DNA from: Methylobacterium terricola
GTDB lineage: Bacteria > Pseudomonadota > Alphaproteobacteria > Rhizobiales > Beijerinckiaceae
Assembly (NCBI RefSeq): GCF_006151805.1
Contig: NZ_VDDA01000008.1
Coordinates: forward strand, 62,001-126,000
Direction of reading: 5' to 3'
DNA: 64,000 nt
A program made the position numbers and the translations under genes. The number at the start of each line of letters is the position of its first letter. Within the stretch, counting starts at the first letter, position 1. The notes beneath the pieces were generated by a model. The model saw only the letters and a list, made by a program, of their open reading frames with translations. It made no database searches and was not told where the DNA came from. Shown one piece after another: positions 7,102-16,098 of the stretch.

Positions 7102-9239
7102 GGCGCGGCTCCGATCTCGATCACCGCGTCGGCCGCGTAGGCGCCGTCCGGCAGCGCGAGGACCGGGTTGAGGTCGATCGCGGCCAGGTCCGGCCCGGCC
7201 TGCACGGCGAGGACCGAGAGCCGCGCCAGCATCCGGGCCAGCGCCGCCACGTCGCAGGGCGGGCGGCCGCGGGCCCCCAGCAGCAGCGGCGCCGCCCGGA
7301 TCGAGCGGATCATCGCCTCGGCCACGTCCTCGCCGAAGGGGCAGCGCCGGAACACCACGTCGCGCATCACCTCGACGAAGACGCCGCCGAGGCCGACCAT
7401 CGCCACGGGGCCGAAGACCGGGTCGCGCTGGATGCCCATGATGCATTCGACCGCGCCCTTGATCTGGCGCGCCACCAGCACGCCCTCGATCCGGGCCGAC
7501 GGAGCATGGCGGGCGGCGCGCTCCAGGAGCGTGGCGTAGCCGCTCCGGACCGCCCCGGCATCGGCGACGTCGAGGAGCACGCCGCCGATCTCGGTCTTGT
7601 GCAGGATGTCCGGCGACAGGATCTTCATCACCACCGGGAATCCGAGGGCCTCGGCCGCCGCGACCGCCGCCTCGGCGTCGGGGCACGCCGCCTCCGGCAC
7701 CGTCGCGATGCCGGCCGCCGCGAGGAGGCGCTTGGCCTCCGCCTCGCTCGGCGTCGTCTCCGGCAGCGCGACCGCCGCCATCGTCCCTGGCGCGGCGGGC
7801 TCGGCTTCCGAAAAGCTCGCGCCGAGGCGGCCCATCGCGTCGAGGGCGACCACCGCCCGGGCCGGGTCCTCGTAGAGCAGGTAGCCGTCGGCCTCGTATT
7901 CGCGGTTTCGCTCCTCAGAGGCGAGGACCGACAGGGCGTAGAGCCGGTCCGGATGGCGCGCCTTGACGGCGTTGAGCTGGGCGCGGATCGCCGGCGCCAT
8001 GCTGGGGGCGCCGCCGATCTGGGTGAAGAAGGCCAGAATGGACGAGTAGCCACCCTCGGCGATCATCGATTCGGTGAAGCGGCCGATCAGCGACAGGTCG
8101 TTGAAGGCCTGGGCGGTGCAATCGACCGGGTTGCGCGGCGAGGCGATCGGCAGGATCGCCTTGAGACGCGCCTGCGCGTCCTCCGGCATCGGCGGCATCG
8201 GCAGGCCCACACCCTCGGCGGCATCCGAGATCAGCACGCCGGCTCCGCCCGAGATGGTGATGACCCCCAGCGTGTTCGGGACCGGGTAGATCCGCCGCGT
8301 CGCCGCATAGGCGATGTCGATCAGCTCCTCCGTCGAGCGGGCCCGGATCGCGCCGTGCTCGGCCACAACCGCGGAGAAAATCGCGTCGTTGCCGGCGATC
8401 GAGGCGGTGTGCGACTGCGCCGCCGCGCTGCCGACCGCGCTGCGGCCGACCTTCATCAGGATGACGGGCTTTCGCGCCCGCCGCGCGTCGGCGAGCGCGG
8501 CGGCGAAGGCCGGCCCGTCCTGCACGCCCTCGACGTAGGCCATGATGACATCGAGGCCGTCGTCCCGGGTCATCCAGCCGATCGCGTCGGCGACCGACAG
8601 GTCGGCCTCGTTGCCGGTGGTGATCAGCATCCCGGTGCCGATGCCCCGGGCCCGGCAGGCGGCGAAGAGGTGCGTCCCGTAGGCCCCCGACTGGCTGGCG
8701 ATGCCGATCCGCCCCGGCAGCGGCAGGCCGCCCTCGAGCGAGGCGGTGAAGATCGGGTAGAAGCCGGCGGCCGCGTTGAACAGGCCGAGGCAGTTGGGGC
8801 CGAGCAGCCGCATCCCGTGCCGCCGCGCCGCCGCGAGGAGGGCTTCCTGCGCCGCCACCTCCCCGACCTCGGCGTAGCCCGCCGTGAACATCACGGCGAA
8901 GCGCGTGCCGCGTGCGCCGAGCTCCTCCACCGCCTGGAGCGCCGCCGCGCCCGGCACCGCCACCACGGCGACGTCCGGCACCTGCGGCAGGGCCGCGACG
9001 GACGGGTAGCTGGCGAGCCCCTGCACCTCGGCGCGGTTGGGGTTCACCGGCAGGATCGCGCCCTGGAAGCCGGCGCGCAGCATGTAGGCGATCGGCCGGC
9101 CGCCGATGCGGGTCGGGTCGGCGGACGCGCCGATGATCGCGACCGCACCGGGCCGGACCAGGGGAGCCAAGTCGGCAGTCTTCACGTCGGCAGTCTTCAC
9201 GCCGGTACTCTTCACGTCGGCGGGCTCAGTTCTGGACAT
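7098..9239 (-). CDS. NDP-forming acyl-CoA synthetase (acetate-CoA ligase family)
   Basis: 713 residues. Order: CoA-binding Rossmann domain (VAIIGASADPTRIGGRP, 33-49), ligase-CoA domains including GPNCLGLF and SQSGAYGT, then the SHTASIAGN loop with the phospho-accepting His277, and a C-terminal ATP-grasp domain (about 490-713, starting TTPSEAEAKRLLAAAGI). It would activate an organic acid to its CoA thioester using ATP with release of ADP, placing it at the pathway entry. It is the second gene of the leftward operon and overlaps the upstream binding-protein gene by 14 bases. Residues 8-24 are low-complexity (repeated VKTAD), encoded by a 15-bp repeat. Confidence 0.88.
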   Translation of the reverse strand: MSRTEPADVKSTGVKTADVKTADLAPLVRPGAVAIIGASADPTRIGGRPIAYMLRAGFQGAILPVNPNRAEVQGLASYPSVAALPQVPDVAVVAVPGAAALQAVEELGARGTRFAVMFTAGYAEVGEVAAQEALLAAARRHGMRLLGPNCLGLFNAAAGFYPIFTASLEGGLPLPGRIGIASQSGAYGTHLFAACRARGIGTGMLITTGNEADLSVADAIGWMTRDDGLDVIMAYVEGVQDGPAFAAALADARRARKPVILMKVGRSAVGSAAAQSHTASIAGNDAIFSAVVAEHGAIRARSTEELIDIAYAATRRIYPVPNTLGVITISGGAGVLISDAAEGVGLPMPPMPEDAQARLKAILPIASPRNPVDCTAQAFNDLSLIGRFTESMIAEGGYSSILAFFTQIGGAPSMAPAIRAQLNAVKARHPDRLYALSVLASEERNREYEADGYLLYEDPARAVVALDAMGRLGASFSEAEPAAPGTMAAVALPETTPSEAEAKRLLAAAGIATVPEAACPDAEAAVAAAEALGFPVVMKILSPDILHKTEIGGVLLDVADAGAVRSGYATLLERAARHAPSARIEGVLVARQIKGAVECIMGIQRDPVFGPVAMVGLGGVFVEVMRDVVFRRCPFGEDVAEAMIRSIRAAPLLLGARGRPPCDVAALARMLARLSVLAVQAGPDLAAIDLNPVLALPDGAYAADAVIEIGAAP
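9171..9221. repeat. 15-bp tandem repeat in the ligase 5' end
   Basis: GTCGGCAGTCTTCAC occurs at 9171-9185 and 9186-9200, a diverged copy (GCCGGTACTCTTCAC) at 9201-9215, and a partial copy follows. On the coding strand this gives a repeated VKTAD pentapeptide. The length divisible by three suggests slippage tolerated in frame. Confidence 0.85.
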
Positions 9240-10578
9240 GGGGGCATCCGCCTTCGCTGAGCGGCCGGAACGCCTCGTCGCCCGGGACCGTGGCGACGAG
9301 TTCGTAGAGGTCCCACTTGCCCTTCGACTGGGACGGCTTCTTGAAGCGCATCAGGTACATGTCGTGGACCATGCGGCCGTCGGCCCGGACCTTGCCGCCC
9401 TGCGCGAAGAAGTCGTTGACCGGCATCGCGCGCATCTTCGCCATGACGGCGGCCGACTCGGTGGTGCCGGCGGCCTGCACCGCCTTGAGGTAATGGGTGA
9501 GCGCCGAGGTCACGCCGGCCTGGTAGGCGGTCGGCATCGCCTTGCGGCGGGCGTAGAACCGCTCGGCATAGGCCCGGGTCTCCGGCGTGCGGTCCCAGTA
9601 GAAGCTGTCGGTGAACAGCGCGCCCTGCACCACCTCGAGGCCGAGGGAGGCGGAATCGGTCAGCGTCACCTGCAAGGCCGCCATGATCTTGTCCGACTGG
9701 GACAGACCGAATTCATGCGCCTGCTTGATCGCGTTGGCGAAGTCGCTGCCCGCATTGGCAAGGGCGATCACCTGCGCGGGCGAGGCCTGCGCCTGAAGCA
9801 GGAAGGACGAGAAGTCGGGATTGCTGAACGGGTGGCGGACCTTGCCGACGATCTTGCCACCCGCGGCCTCGACCGCCCGGGTCGCGTCGCGCTCCAGCGC
9901 GTGGCCGAAGGCGTAATCGGCGGTGAGGAAGTACCAGGCCTTCGCCCCGCGGGCGACCAGCGCCTTGGCGGTGGAATTCGACGAGGCGTAGGTGTCGTAG
10001 GTCCACTGCACGCTGGTCGGCGAGCACGACTTGCCGGTGAGATCGGACGAACCGGCACCCGAGATCAGGAAGATCCTGTTGCGCTCGCGGGTCACCGCCT
10101 GGACCGCCAGGGCGACCGCGGAGTTCACGCCCTCCGCCACCACGTCGACGCCCTTCGTGTCGATCCAGTTGCGCACGATGGTGGAGGCGATGTCGGGCTT
10201 GTTCTGGTGGTCGGCCGAGATGATCTCGATGCGCTTACCCAGCACCGTCGGGCCGAAATCCTCGACCGCGATCTGGGCGGCGGCGACCGAGCCCTCGCCG
10301 TTGCCCTCGCTGTACTGGCCGCTCATGTCGGTGATGATGCCGATCCGCAGCACGTCGGTGTCGGCACGGGCCGCGGTGGCGGCGCCGAGGCCGGCCAGCA
10401 CGGGCAGCATCCAGCTCAGGATGAGACGGGGGACGACGATCGATCGTCGCGTCCGCCCCTCCCCTGTTCCGAGCGCATGCGGCGCCGGCGCAAAGCGCCC
10501 CGGAAACCAGCCCAACCGAGTGCCGATGAGCAACCGCCCGGTGCGCCGCGAGGCGCACCCCCACCGCATGCCTGCCAT
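9226..10578 (-). CDS. ABC transporter substrate-binding protein (branched-chain amino acid/urea type), orphan
   Basis: Periplasmic binding protein of the Peripla_BP_6 class: IGIITDMSGQYSEGNGEGSV near the mature start, then SGAGSSDLTG, WYFLTADYAFGHALERDA and DFSSFLLQAQASPAQV. No permease or ATPase gene is nearby. The annotated ATG at 10578 has an excellent GGAGGGAACG ribosome site. However, it gives an unusually long 70-residue leader whose hydrophobic stretch (LILSWMLPVLAGLGAATAARA) starts only at about residue 53. Either the leader is real or a later start is used. The protein is clearly paralogous to the one at 13724-14947. It is the first gene of the leftward operon. Confidence 0.88.
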   Translation of the reverse strand: MAGMRWGCASRRTGRLLIGTRLGWFPGRFAPAPHALGTGEGRTRRSIVVPRLILSWMLPVLAGLGAATAARADTDVLRIGIITDMSGQYSEGNGEGSVAAAQIAVEDFGPTVLGKRIEIISADHQNKPDIASTIVRNWIDTKGVDVVAEGVNSAVALAVQAVTRERNRIFLISGAGSSDLTGKSCSPTSVQWTYDTYASSNSTAKALVARGAKAWYFLTADYAFGHALERDATRAVEAAGGKIVGKVRHPFSNPDFSSFLLQAQASPAQVIALANAGSDFANAIKQAHEFGLSQSDKIMAALQVTLTDSASLGLEVVQGALFTDSFYWDRTPETRAYAERFYARRKAMPTAYQAGVTSALTHYLKAVQAAGTTESAAVMAKMRAMPVNDFFAQGGKVRADGRMVHDMYLMRFKKPSQSKGKWDLYELVATVPGDEAFRPLSEGGCPHVQN

Positions 10579-10638
10579 CTCGTTCCCTCCCGCCGCATCC
10601 GGGCCCGTTTGACCGGACCCTTGCGAACTGCCGCTTTT

Positions 10639-10655
10639 ATTTCACCGGCTGAATG
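10639..10655. promoter_or_regulatory. Candidate IclR operator (ATTTCA-N5-TGAA)
   Basis: ATTTCA CCGGC TGAATG, an imperfect inverted repeat, lies in the 146-bp gap between the divergent binding-protein and IclR genes. It matches the more perfect palindrome at 16969-16987 next to the second IclR gene, with the same 5-bp spacing. That it binds an IclR protein is inference from position and symmetry. Confidence 0.5.
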
Positions 10656-10724
10656 CTATTGTGATCCGTAAACGCTCTGCAGTGCAAGGGGCGAGATCGG
10701 GACGAGACGCGAGGATGGGCTAAG

Positions 10725-11555
10725 ATGAGCCAGGCCGGGGAGGGAGCGGCGGTGATGGAGGTCGGCCGCGAGGTAGGGGCGGTGACCCAGGCCGTGGCGA
10801 TCCTGCGGGCGGTCGCAACCGCCCGCGAGGCGCTCGGGGTCACGGCGATCGCCCGCGCCGCGGGGGTGAGCCCCTCCACCACGCTCAACATCCTGCGCAC
10901 GCTGGTGGGCGAGGGGTTCGTCACGGTGGCGCTGGACACCAAGACCTACCGCCTCGGGCTGGGTCTCCTCGAAGTGGCACGCCCGCTTCTCAACCGCTCG
11001 GACCTCGAACTGCTTCAGCCCGGGCTGCAGCAGATCGCGACGGAGTTCGAGGCGACGGCGAGCGTCTGGCAGGTCGCCCCGGACGACAAGGCGCTGCTCC
11101 TCGGGCGCATCGTGCCGGCGAACGGCATTCACATCGAGTTCCGGCTCGCCACCCGCATCCCGGCCTATGCGGGGGCGATCGGCCGGGCGGTGGCGGCGGC
11201 CGGTCACACGCCGCGCGCCAGCATCCAGGCGCGCTACGGGGCGATCCGCTGGCACGTGCCGGTCCCCTTCGAGACCTTCCTGGAGGATGTCGAGGCGTGC
11301 GCGGCGCGCGGCTACGCCGTCGATATCGGGCGGCTGATCCGGGGCGTGACCTCGGTCGCCTCCGCGCTCTGCGACGGCGCCGGACGCCCGCGCCTCGTGG
11401 TGGCGGCGCACCTGTTCCAGGGCCAGCTCGGCGGAGAAGGGCTCGACGGCCTGGGCCACGCCCTCGCGGCGCTGGTGCGCGATGCGCAGCCCGCCCTGTT
11501 CGGCACCACGCGCGCCCCCGCCGCCGAGGCGCCGCGCCGCAGGAGCGCGCGATGA
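10725..11555 (+). CDS. IclR family transcriptional regulator
   Basis: 276 residues. An N-terminal winged helix-turn-helix (about 20-75: AVAILRAVATAREALGVTAI then GVSPSTTLNILRTLVGEGFV) is followed by the GAF-like effector domain (YRLGLGLLEVARPLL through the GYAVDIGRLIRGVTSVASAL region). IclR proteins sense small organic acids or CoA-pathway metabolites and act as repressors or activators. It is divergent from the leftward CoA operon and translationally coupled (ATGA) to the dehydratase, so it probably controls both directions from the shared promoter. An in-frame ATG ten residues in is a possible alternative start. Confidence 0.92.
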   Translation: MSQAGEGAAVMEVGREVGAVTQAVAILRAVATAREALGVTAIARAAGVSPSTTLNILRTLVGEGFVTVALDTKTYRLGLGLLEVARPLLNRSDLELLQPGLQQIATEFEATASVWQVAPDDKALLLGRIVPANGIHIEFRLATRIPAYAGAIGRAVAAAGHTPRASIQARYGAIRWHVPVPFETFLEDVEACAARGYAVDIGRLIRGVTSVASALCDGAGRPRLVVAAHLFQGQLGGEGLDGLGHALAALVRDAQPALFGTTRAPAAEAPRRRSAR

Positions 11556-12415
11556 GCGCGACCGGAACCGCCTCCGCGCCGCCCGAGGCGTGGACGGACG
11601 ACATCGCCACGCCGGGCTTGCTGCGCCGGATGGCGGCCCTGCTCGGCCGGGACTGGCGAACCGGCGCGCAGGGCACCGTGATCCCCCGTGGCTGGCATGT
11701 CGGCCTGTTTCCCACCGCCCTGCCGCAAGCGGAATTGCGGCCGGATGGCTATGCCGGGCCTGGCATCGCGCTGCCGGATCTCGGTCTGCCCCGGGTGATG
11801 CTGGGCGGACGACGCGCCACCTACGCGGGCGACATCCCGCTCGGCGCGACGGTGCGGCGGCATACCACGATCGAGCGCGTGGCGGAGAAGACCGGCCGCA
11901 GCGGCCGGATCGCGGTGGTGACGGTGTGCAGCACCCTCGCCATCGACGGTGAGACCGTGGTGACCGAGCACGAGAATTACGTGCTGCGCGAGGCGGCCAC
12001 CACCACGCCCGACGCCACCGCGCCCGCGCCCGCACCCGCGCAGGCTCGGCCCGCACAGATCGCGCGCACGCTCACGCCGGACGAGACGCTGTTGTTCCGG
12101 TTCTGCGCCGTCACCTACAACGCTCACCGCATTCACTACGACGCGCCCTACGCGACCGGTCGCGAGGGCTATCCGGCCCTGGTGGTCAATGGCCCCCTGA
12201 CCGCCCTCCTCGCCCTGGAGCTCGCCCGGGAGGCCGCCGGCCGGGAACCGGCCGCCTTCGGCTATCGCCTGCTGCACCCGCTCTCTTGCGGGCGCCCGAT
12301 GCACCTGAAGGCGCGCGAGGAGGCGGGCGAAGAGGGGGGCGAAGAGCTGGGCACATGGCGGGTCTGGGCCGAGGACGATGCCGGGCGGGTCGCCCTCGAC
12401 GCCACCTTCCGATGA
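11552..12415 (+). CDS. FAS1-type/MaoC-like acyl-CoA dehydratase (mesaconyl- or itaconyl-CoA hydratase-like)
   Basis: 287 residues with two hot-dog halves. The N-terminal half follows the FAS1-like dehydratase pattern (WHVGLFPTALPQAELRPDGY; MLGGRRATYAGDIPLGATV). The C-terminal half has the hydratase segment FRFCAVTYNAHRIHYDAPYA, with the Asn-His-His-Asp cluster, ending in ALVVNGPLTALLALEL. Close family members hydrate mesaconyl-C4-CoA or itaconyl-CoA, and others act on bulky enoyl-CoAs. It overlaps both neighbours by ATGA, so it forms a tight operon with the IclR and CaiB genes. The exact substrate is not determined by the sequence. Confidence 0.85.
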   Translation: MSATGTASAPPEAWTDDIATPGLLRRMAALLGRDWRTGAQGTVIPRGWHVGLFPTALPQAELRPDGYAGPGIALPDLGLPRVMLGGRRATYAGDIPLGATVRRHTTIERVAEKTGRSGRIAVVTVCSTLAIDGETVVTEHENYVLREAATTTPDATAPAPAPAQARPAQIARTLTPDETLLFRFCAVTYNAHRIHYDAPYATGREGYPALVVNGPLTALLALELAREAAGREPAAFGYRLLHPLSCGRPMHLKAREEAGEEGGEELGTWRVWAEDDAGRVALDATFR

Positions 12416-13659
12416 GCGCGCCAGCCCCCTCCCCCTGCCCCTCGCCCGCCCCCCGGCCGCTCGCCGGCATCCGGGTCGTCGATCTCACGAGCGTGGTGGT
12501 CGGCCCGGCCTGCACCTTGCGGCTGGCCGATTTCGGCGCGGAGGTGATCAAGGTCGAGCCGCCCGCCGGCGACGTATTGCGCTCACTAGGCGGTCCGTCG
12601 CCGGGCGGCCGCCACGCCGGCTCCTACCTGCACCTGAACCGGGGCAAGCAGGCGCTCGGCCTCGACCTCAAGACGCCCGCCGCGCGGGCGGTGCTGGAGC
12701 GGCTGATCGCGTCGAGCGACGTCGTCGTCGCCAACATGCGCCCGGAGGCGCTGGCCCGGCTCGGCCTCGACGCGGACAGCCTGCGGGACAGGCAACCGCG
12801 CCTCGTCCACTGTACGATCACGGGCTTCGGCCCCGGCGGGCCCTACCGGGGCCGCCCGGCCTATGACAGCGTGGTCCAGGGCGTGTCCGGCATCGCCGGG
12901 CTGGCGGAGCGCCGCGACGGCCGCCCGCACTACGTGCCGCTGCTCCTCGCGGACCACGTCACCGGCGAGATCGCCGCCTCGGCGATCCTGGCCGCCCTCC
13001 TCGCCCGGGAACGCACCGGGCTCGGCGCGACGCTCGAGGTGCCGATGCACGAGACCATGGCGGCCTTCGTGCTGCAGGAGCATCTCGGCCCCCGCAGCTT
13101 CGACCCGCCGCTCGGGCCGGCGGGCGATGCCCGCGTGCTCAACCCGGACAACCGGCCCCTCGCCACGGCGGATGGCTGGATCAGCCTGACGGCCAACACC
13201 GACGCGCAGGTGCACGCCTTCCTGCGGGCGGTCGAGCGCGCGGACCTGATCGACGAGCCGCGGCTGCGCACCGTCGCCGACCGGTTCCGGCACGTCGACC
13301 TGTGGTTTCGCGTCCGCGCGGAGGCATTGGCGAGCCGGACCACCGCGGCGTGGCTCGCGATCTTCGCCGCGGCGGACGTCCCGGCGATGCCGTGCCACAC
13401 CCTCGAGACCCTGGAGCGGGACCCGCACCTCGCCGCCGTCGGGCTGCTCGGCACGGACCTGCACCCGACCGAGGGCCGGGTTCGCACCATCCGGCCGACG
13501 ATCCTGCAGGACGGCGCGCCGGCCCCCGCCGGACGCCCGGCCCCACCGCCCGGCTTCGATACCCGGACCGTGCTGCGCGGCCTCGGCCTCGACGAGGCCG
13601 AGTGCGACGCGCTGATCGCGTCCGGCGCCGCCTTCGCGCCCGGCGCCGACACGGGCTGA
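12412..13659 (+). CDS. CaiB/BaiF (family III) CoA-transferase
   Basis: 415 residues. It begins with the family signature LAGIRVVDLTSVVVGPACT, followed by LADFGAEVIKVEPPAGD and LHLNRGKQALGLDLKTP. The conserved catalytic Asp is at about residue 152 in RPAYDSVVQG, and the PHYVPLLLADHVTGE segment follows. Family members move CoA between acids or racemise 2-methylacyl-CoA. Coupling by ATGA to the hydratase recalls CoA-transferase/hydratase pairs of the itaconate and mesaconate routes; an AMACR-like racemase role is also possible. The C-terminal tail after about 375 is Pro/Ala-rich and probably unstructured. Confidence 0.9.
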   Translation: MSAPAPSPCPSPAPRPLAGIRVVDLTSVVVGPACTLRLADFGAEVIKVEPPAGDVLRSLGGPSPGGRHAGSYLHLNRGKQALGLDLKTPAARAVLERLIASSDVVVANMRPEALARLGLDADSLRDRQPRLVHCTITGFGPGGPYRGRPAYDSVVQGVSGIAGLAERRDGRPHYVPLLLADHVTGEIAASAILAALLARERTGLGATLEVPMHETMAAFVLQEHLGPRSFDPPLGPAGDARVLNPDNRPLATADGWISLTANTDAQVHAFLRAVERADLIDEPRLRTVADRFRHVDLWFRVRAEALASRTTAAWLAIFAAADVPAMPCHTLETLERDPHLAAVGLLGTDLHPTEGRVRTIRPTILQDGAPAPAGRPAPPPGFDTRTVLRGLGLDEAECDALIASGAAFAPGADTG

Positions 13660-13723
13660 AGGACGCTCCGGCCCGACGGCGAAGACGCCGCGGGCCGCCC
13701 CATCGCACCAGGGAGGAGATGGA

Positions 13724-14947
13724 ATGGCAAAGCAGGGAACCGGAGCCCGGGGATGGTCCGGGCGTGTCGCGGCGGCGTGGCTCGCGGCCTGCCTCGGTCT
13801 GCCGGCGGCGCATGCTGCCGACGAGGGGCCGGTCCGCATCGGGGTCCTCGTCGACCTCGAAGGCACCTACGCGGATATCGGCGGCCTTGGCGCCGTCGAG
13901 GCCGTGCGGATGGCGGTCGAGGATGCGGGCGGCAGCGTGCTCGGCAAGCCGATCGAGGTCGTCTCGGCGGGCGGGCAGAACAAGGCCGACGTCGCCGCCA
14001 ACATCGCCCGGCAGTGGTACGACTCGGGCGTCGACGTGATCACCGACCTGCCCTCCTCCGCCATGGCCCTCGCGGTCATCAACCTCGCCAACGAGAAGAA
14101 GAAGCTCGCCCTCGTCACCAGCGCCGGGTCGTCCGACATCACCGGCAGGTTCTGCTCGCCCTACGCGGCGCACTGGACCTGGGACACCTACGCCATGGCC
14201 AAGGGCACCGGCGCCGGCGTGGTCAAGCAGGGCGGCACCGACTGGTACTTCCTCACCGCCGACTACGTGTTCGGGCAGGCGCTCGAGCGGGACACCGCCG
14301 CGGTGGTCAAGGCGAATGGCGGGCGCGTCCTCGGCGCGGTCCGCCATCCTCTCAACACGCAGGATTTCTCGTCCTTCCTGCTCCAGGCACAGAGTTCGAA
14401 GGCCAAGATCCTCGGCCTCGCCAACGGCGGCACCGACACCATCAACGCGATCAAGCAGGCGCGGGAATTCGGCCTCACCGACAGCATGCAGCTGGTGGCG
14501 CTCATCGCCTTCCTCAGCGACGTCCACTCCCTCGGCCTGACGGTGGCGCAGGGCCTCCTGCTGACGGAGGCCTTCTACTGGGACCAGGACGAGGAGACCC
14601 GGGCGTGGTCGCGCCGGTTCTTCGCGCGCATGAAGCGCATGCCGAGCATGACCCAGGCCGGCGCCTATAGCGGCACGCTCCATTACCTGAAGGCAGTGAA
14701 GGCGGTCGGCAGCAAGAACCCCGAGGCGGTGATGGCGCAGATGCGTCGCACGCCGATCAACGACTTCATGACCCGTGACGGCGTGCTGCGGCCGGACGGG
14801 CGGGTGGTTCGGGACATGTACCTGTTCCAGGCCAAGACCCCGGCGGAATCGACCGGCGAGTGGGACCTCTACAAGCTCGTGCGCCGCATCCCGGGCAACG
14901 AGGCGTTCCGCCCGCTCGGCGAGGGCGGCTGCCCGCTGGTGCCATGA
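13724..14947 (+). CDS. ABC transporter substrate-binding protein (Peripla_BP_6), second orphan paralogue
   Basis: 407 residues. A clear Sec signal peptide ends AACLGLPAAHA, at about residue 31. The mature part begins VRIGVLVDLEGTYADIGGLG and contains SAGSSDITGRFC, WYFLTADYVFGQALERDT and DFSSFLLQAQSSKAKI. The last of these match the 9226-10578 protein almost segment by segment, down to the shared C-terminal EAFRPL.EGGCP. GGGAGGAG precedes the ATG by five bases. No membrane or ATPase subunit lies nearby, so both proteins must borrow a permease encoded elsewhere, or act as sensors. Confidence 0.92.
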   Translation: MAKQGTGARGWSGRVAAAWLAACLGLPAAHAADEGPVRIGVLVDLEGTYADIGGLGAVEAVRMAVEDAGGSVLGKPIEVVSAGGQNKADVAANIARQWYDSGVDVITDLPSSAMALAVINLANEKKKLALVTSAGSSDITGRFCSPYAAHWTWDTYAMAKGTGAGVVKQGGTDWYFLTADYVFGQALERDTAAVVKANGGRVLGAVRHPLNTQDFSSFLLQAQSSKAKILGLANGGTDTINAIKQAREFGLTDSMQLVALIAFLSDVHSLGLTVAQGLLLTEAFYWDQDEETRAWSRRFFARMKRMPSMTQAGAYSGTLHYLKAVKAVGSKNPEAVMAQMRRTPINDFMTRDGVLRPDGRVVRDMYLFQAKTPAESTGEWDLYKLVRRIPGNEAFRPLGEGGCPLVP

Positions 14948-15003
14948 CGCACCCTGCCCGTCACGAGCCCGCCCTCGACCATCCTGCCCCCGGAGCTTGT
15001 TCC

Positions 15004-16065
15004 ATGAGACGCTACGCCGTCACCGAGTTCAGCCGCCCGCTCTGTAGGGTGGTGGAGGAGGATCCCGTCCCGCAGGGCACCGAGGTGGTGCTCGACCTGC
15101 AGCGCTGCGGCGTCTGCCACACCGACCTCCACCTGCGGGAGGGCCATTACGACCTCGGCGGCGGCAAACGCCTGAGCCTCGCCGAGCGCGGGGTCGGGCT
15201 GCCGGTCACCCTCGGACACGAGATCCTCGGGCGCATCGCGGCCGTGGGGCCTGAGGCGGGCGAGATCGCCGGCTCGATCGGCCGCAGCGTGCTCGCCTAT
15301 CCGTGGATCGGCTGCGGCGCCTGCCATCGCTGCCTGTCCGGCGAGGAGAATCTCTGCGCGGCGGGGCGCTGCCTCGGCGTGCACCGGCCCGGGGGCTACG
15401 CCGAGAAGGTGGTCGTGCCCCATCCCCGCTACCTGATCGATGGGGAAGGCCTCGACCCCTCGGCAGCCGCGACGCTCGCCTGCTCGGGCCTCACCGCCTA
15501 CTCGGCCCTGCGCAAGATCGGGGGCGACCCGGCCCGGGACTGGCTCCTGCTGGTCGGGGCGGGCGGCCTCGGGCAGAGCGCGCTGCGCCTCGCGCGGGCC
15601 CTCGGCCATGCCCGCGTCGCGGTCGCCGACACGGCGCCGGCCAAGCGCGAGCGGGCCCTCGCGCTCGGCGCCGACCGGGTGCTCGATCCGGCCGATCCGG
15701 GCGCCCGGGCGGAGCTCCTGGCCCTCGAGACCGGGCTCGCGGCGGCGATCGACTTCGTCGGCACCACCGAGACGGCGCGCTTCGCCCTCGACGGCCTGCG
15801 GCGCGGCGGCCACTACGTCGTGGTCGGCATGTTCGGCGGCGAGGTCACCCTCTCGCTGCCGCTCCTGCCGCTCCGCGCCCTCACGCTCACGGGCTCGTAT
15901 GTCGGCAATCTCGGCGAGTTGCGTGACCTCGTCGATCTCGTGCGCCGGCACGGCTTGACCCTCGTCGAGACCGAGACGGTGCCCCTCGACCAGGCGGAGG
16001 CGGCGATGCGGCGGCTCGAAGCCGGCGCGGTCGCCGGACGGATCGTCCTGTCGCACCGGGCGTGA
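15004..16065 (+). CDS. Zinc-dependent alcohol dehydrogenase (MDR superfamily)
   Basis: 353 residues. The catalytic zinc site uses C38 (CGVCHTD) and H72 (GHE). The structural zinc cysteines are at 104, 107, 110 and 118 (CGACHRCLSGEENLC). The NAD site is LLLVGAGGLGQSALRLA. The TACSGLTAYSALRK region before it is typical of the family. It would oxidise an alcohol or reduce an aldehyde; the substrate is not evident. It follows the binding-protein gene in the same direction after 56 bases and probably belongs to the same transcript. Confidence 0.9.
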   Translation: MRRYAVTEFSRPLCRVVEEDPVPQGTEVVLDLQRCGVCHTDLHLREGHYDLGGGKRLSLAERGVGLPVTLGHEILGRIAAVGPEAGEIAGSIGRSVLAYPWIGCGACHRCLSGEENLCAAGRCLGVHRPGGYAEKVVVPHPRYLIDGEGLDPSAAATLACSGLTAYSALRKIGGDPARDWLLLVGAGGLGQSALRLARALGHARVAVADTAPAKRERALALGADRVLDPADPGARAELLALETGLAAAIDFVGTTETARFALDGLRRGGHYVVVGMFGGEVTLSLPLLPLRALTLTGSYVGNLGELRDLVDLVRRHGLTLVETETVPLDQAEAAMRRLEAGAVAGRIVLSHRA

Positions 16066-16098
16066 GCCCCGCTCCCGCCGGACGTCGCACCCCGACCG

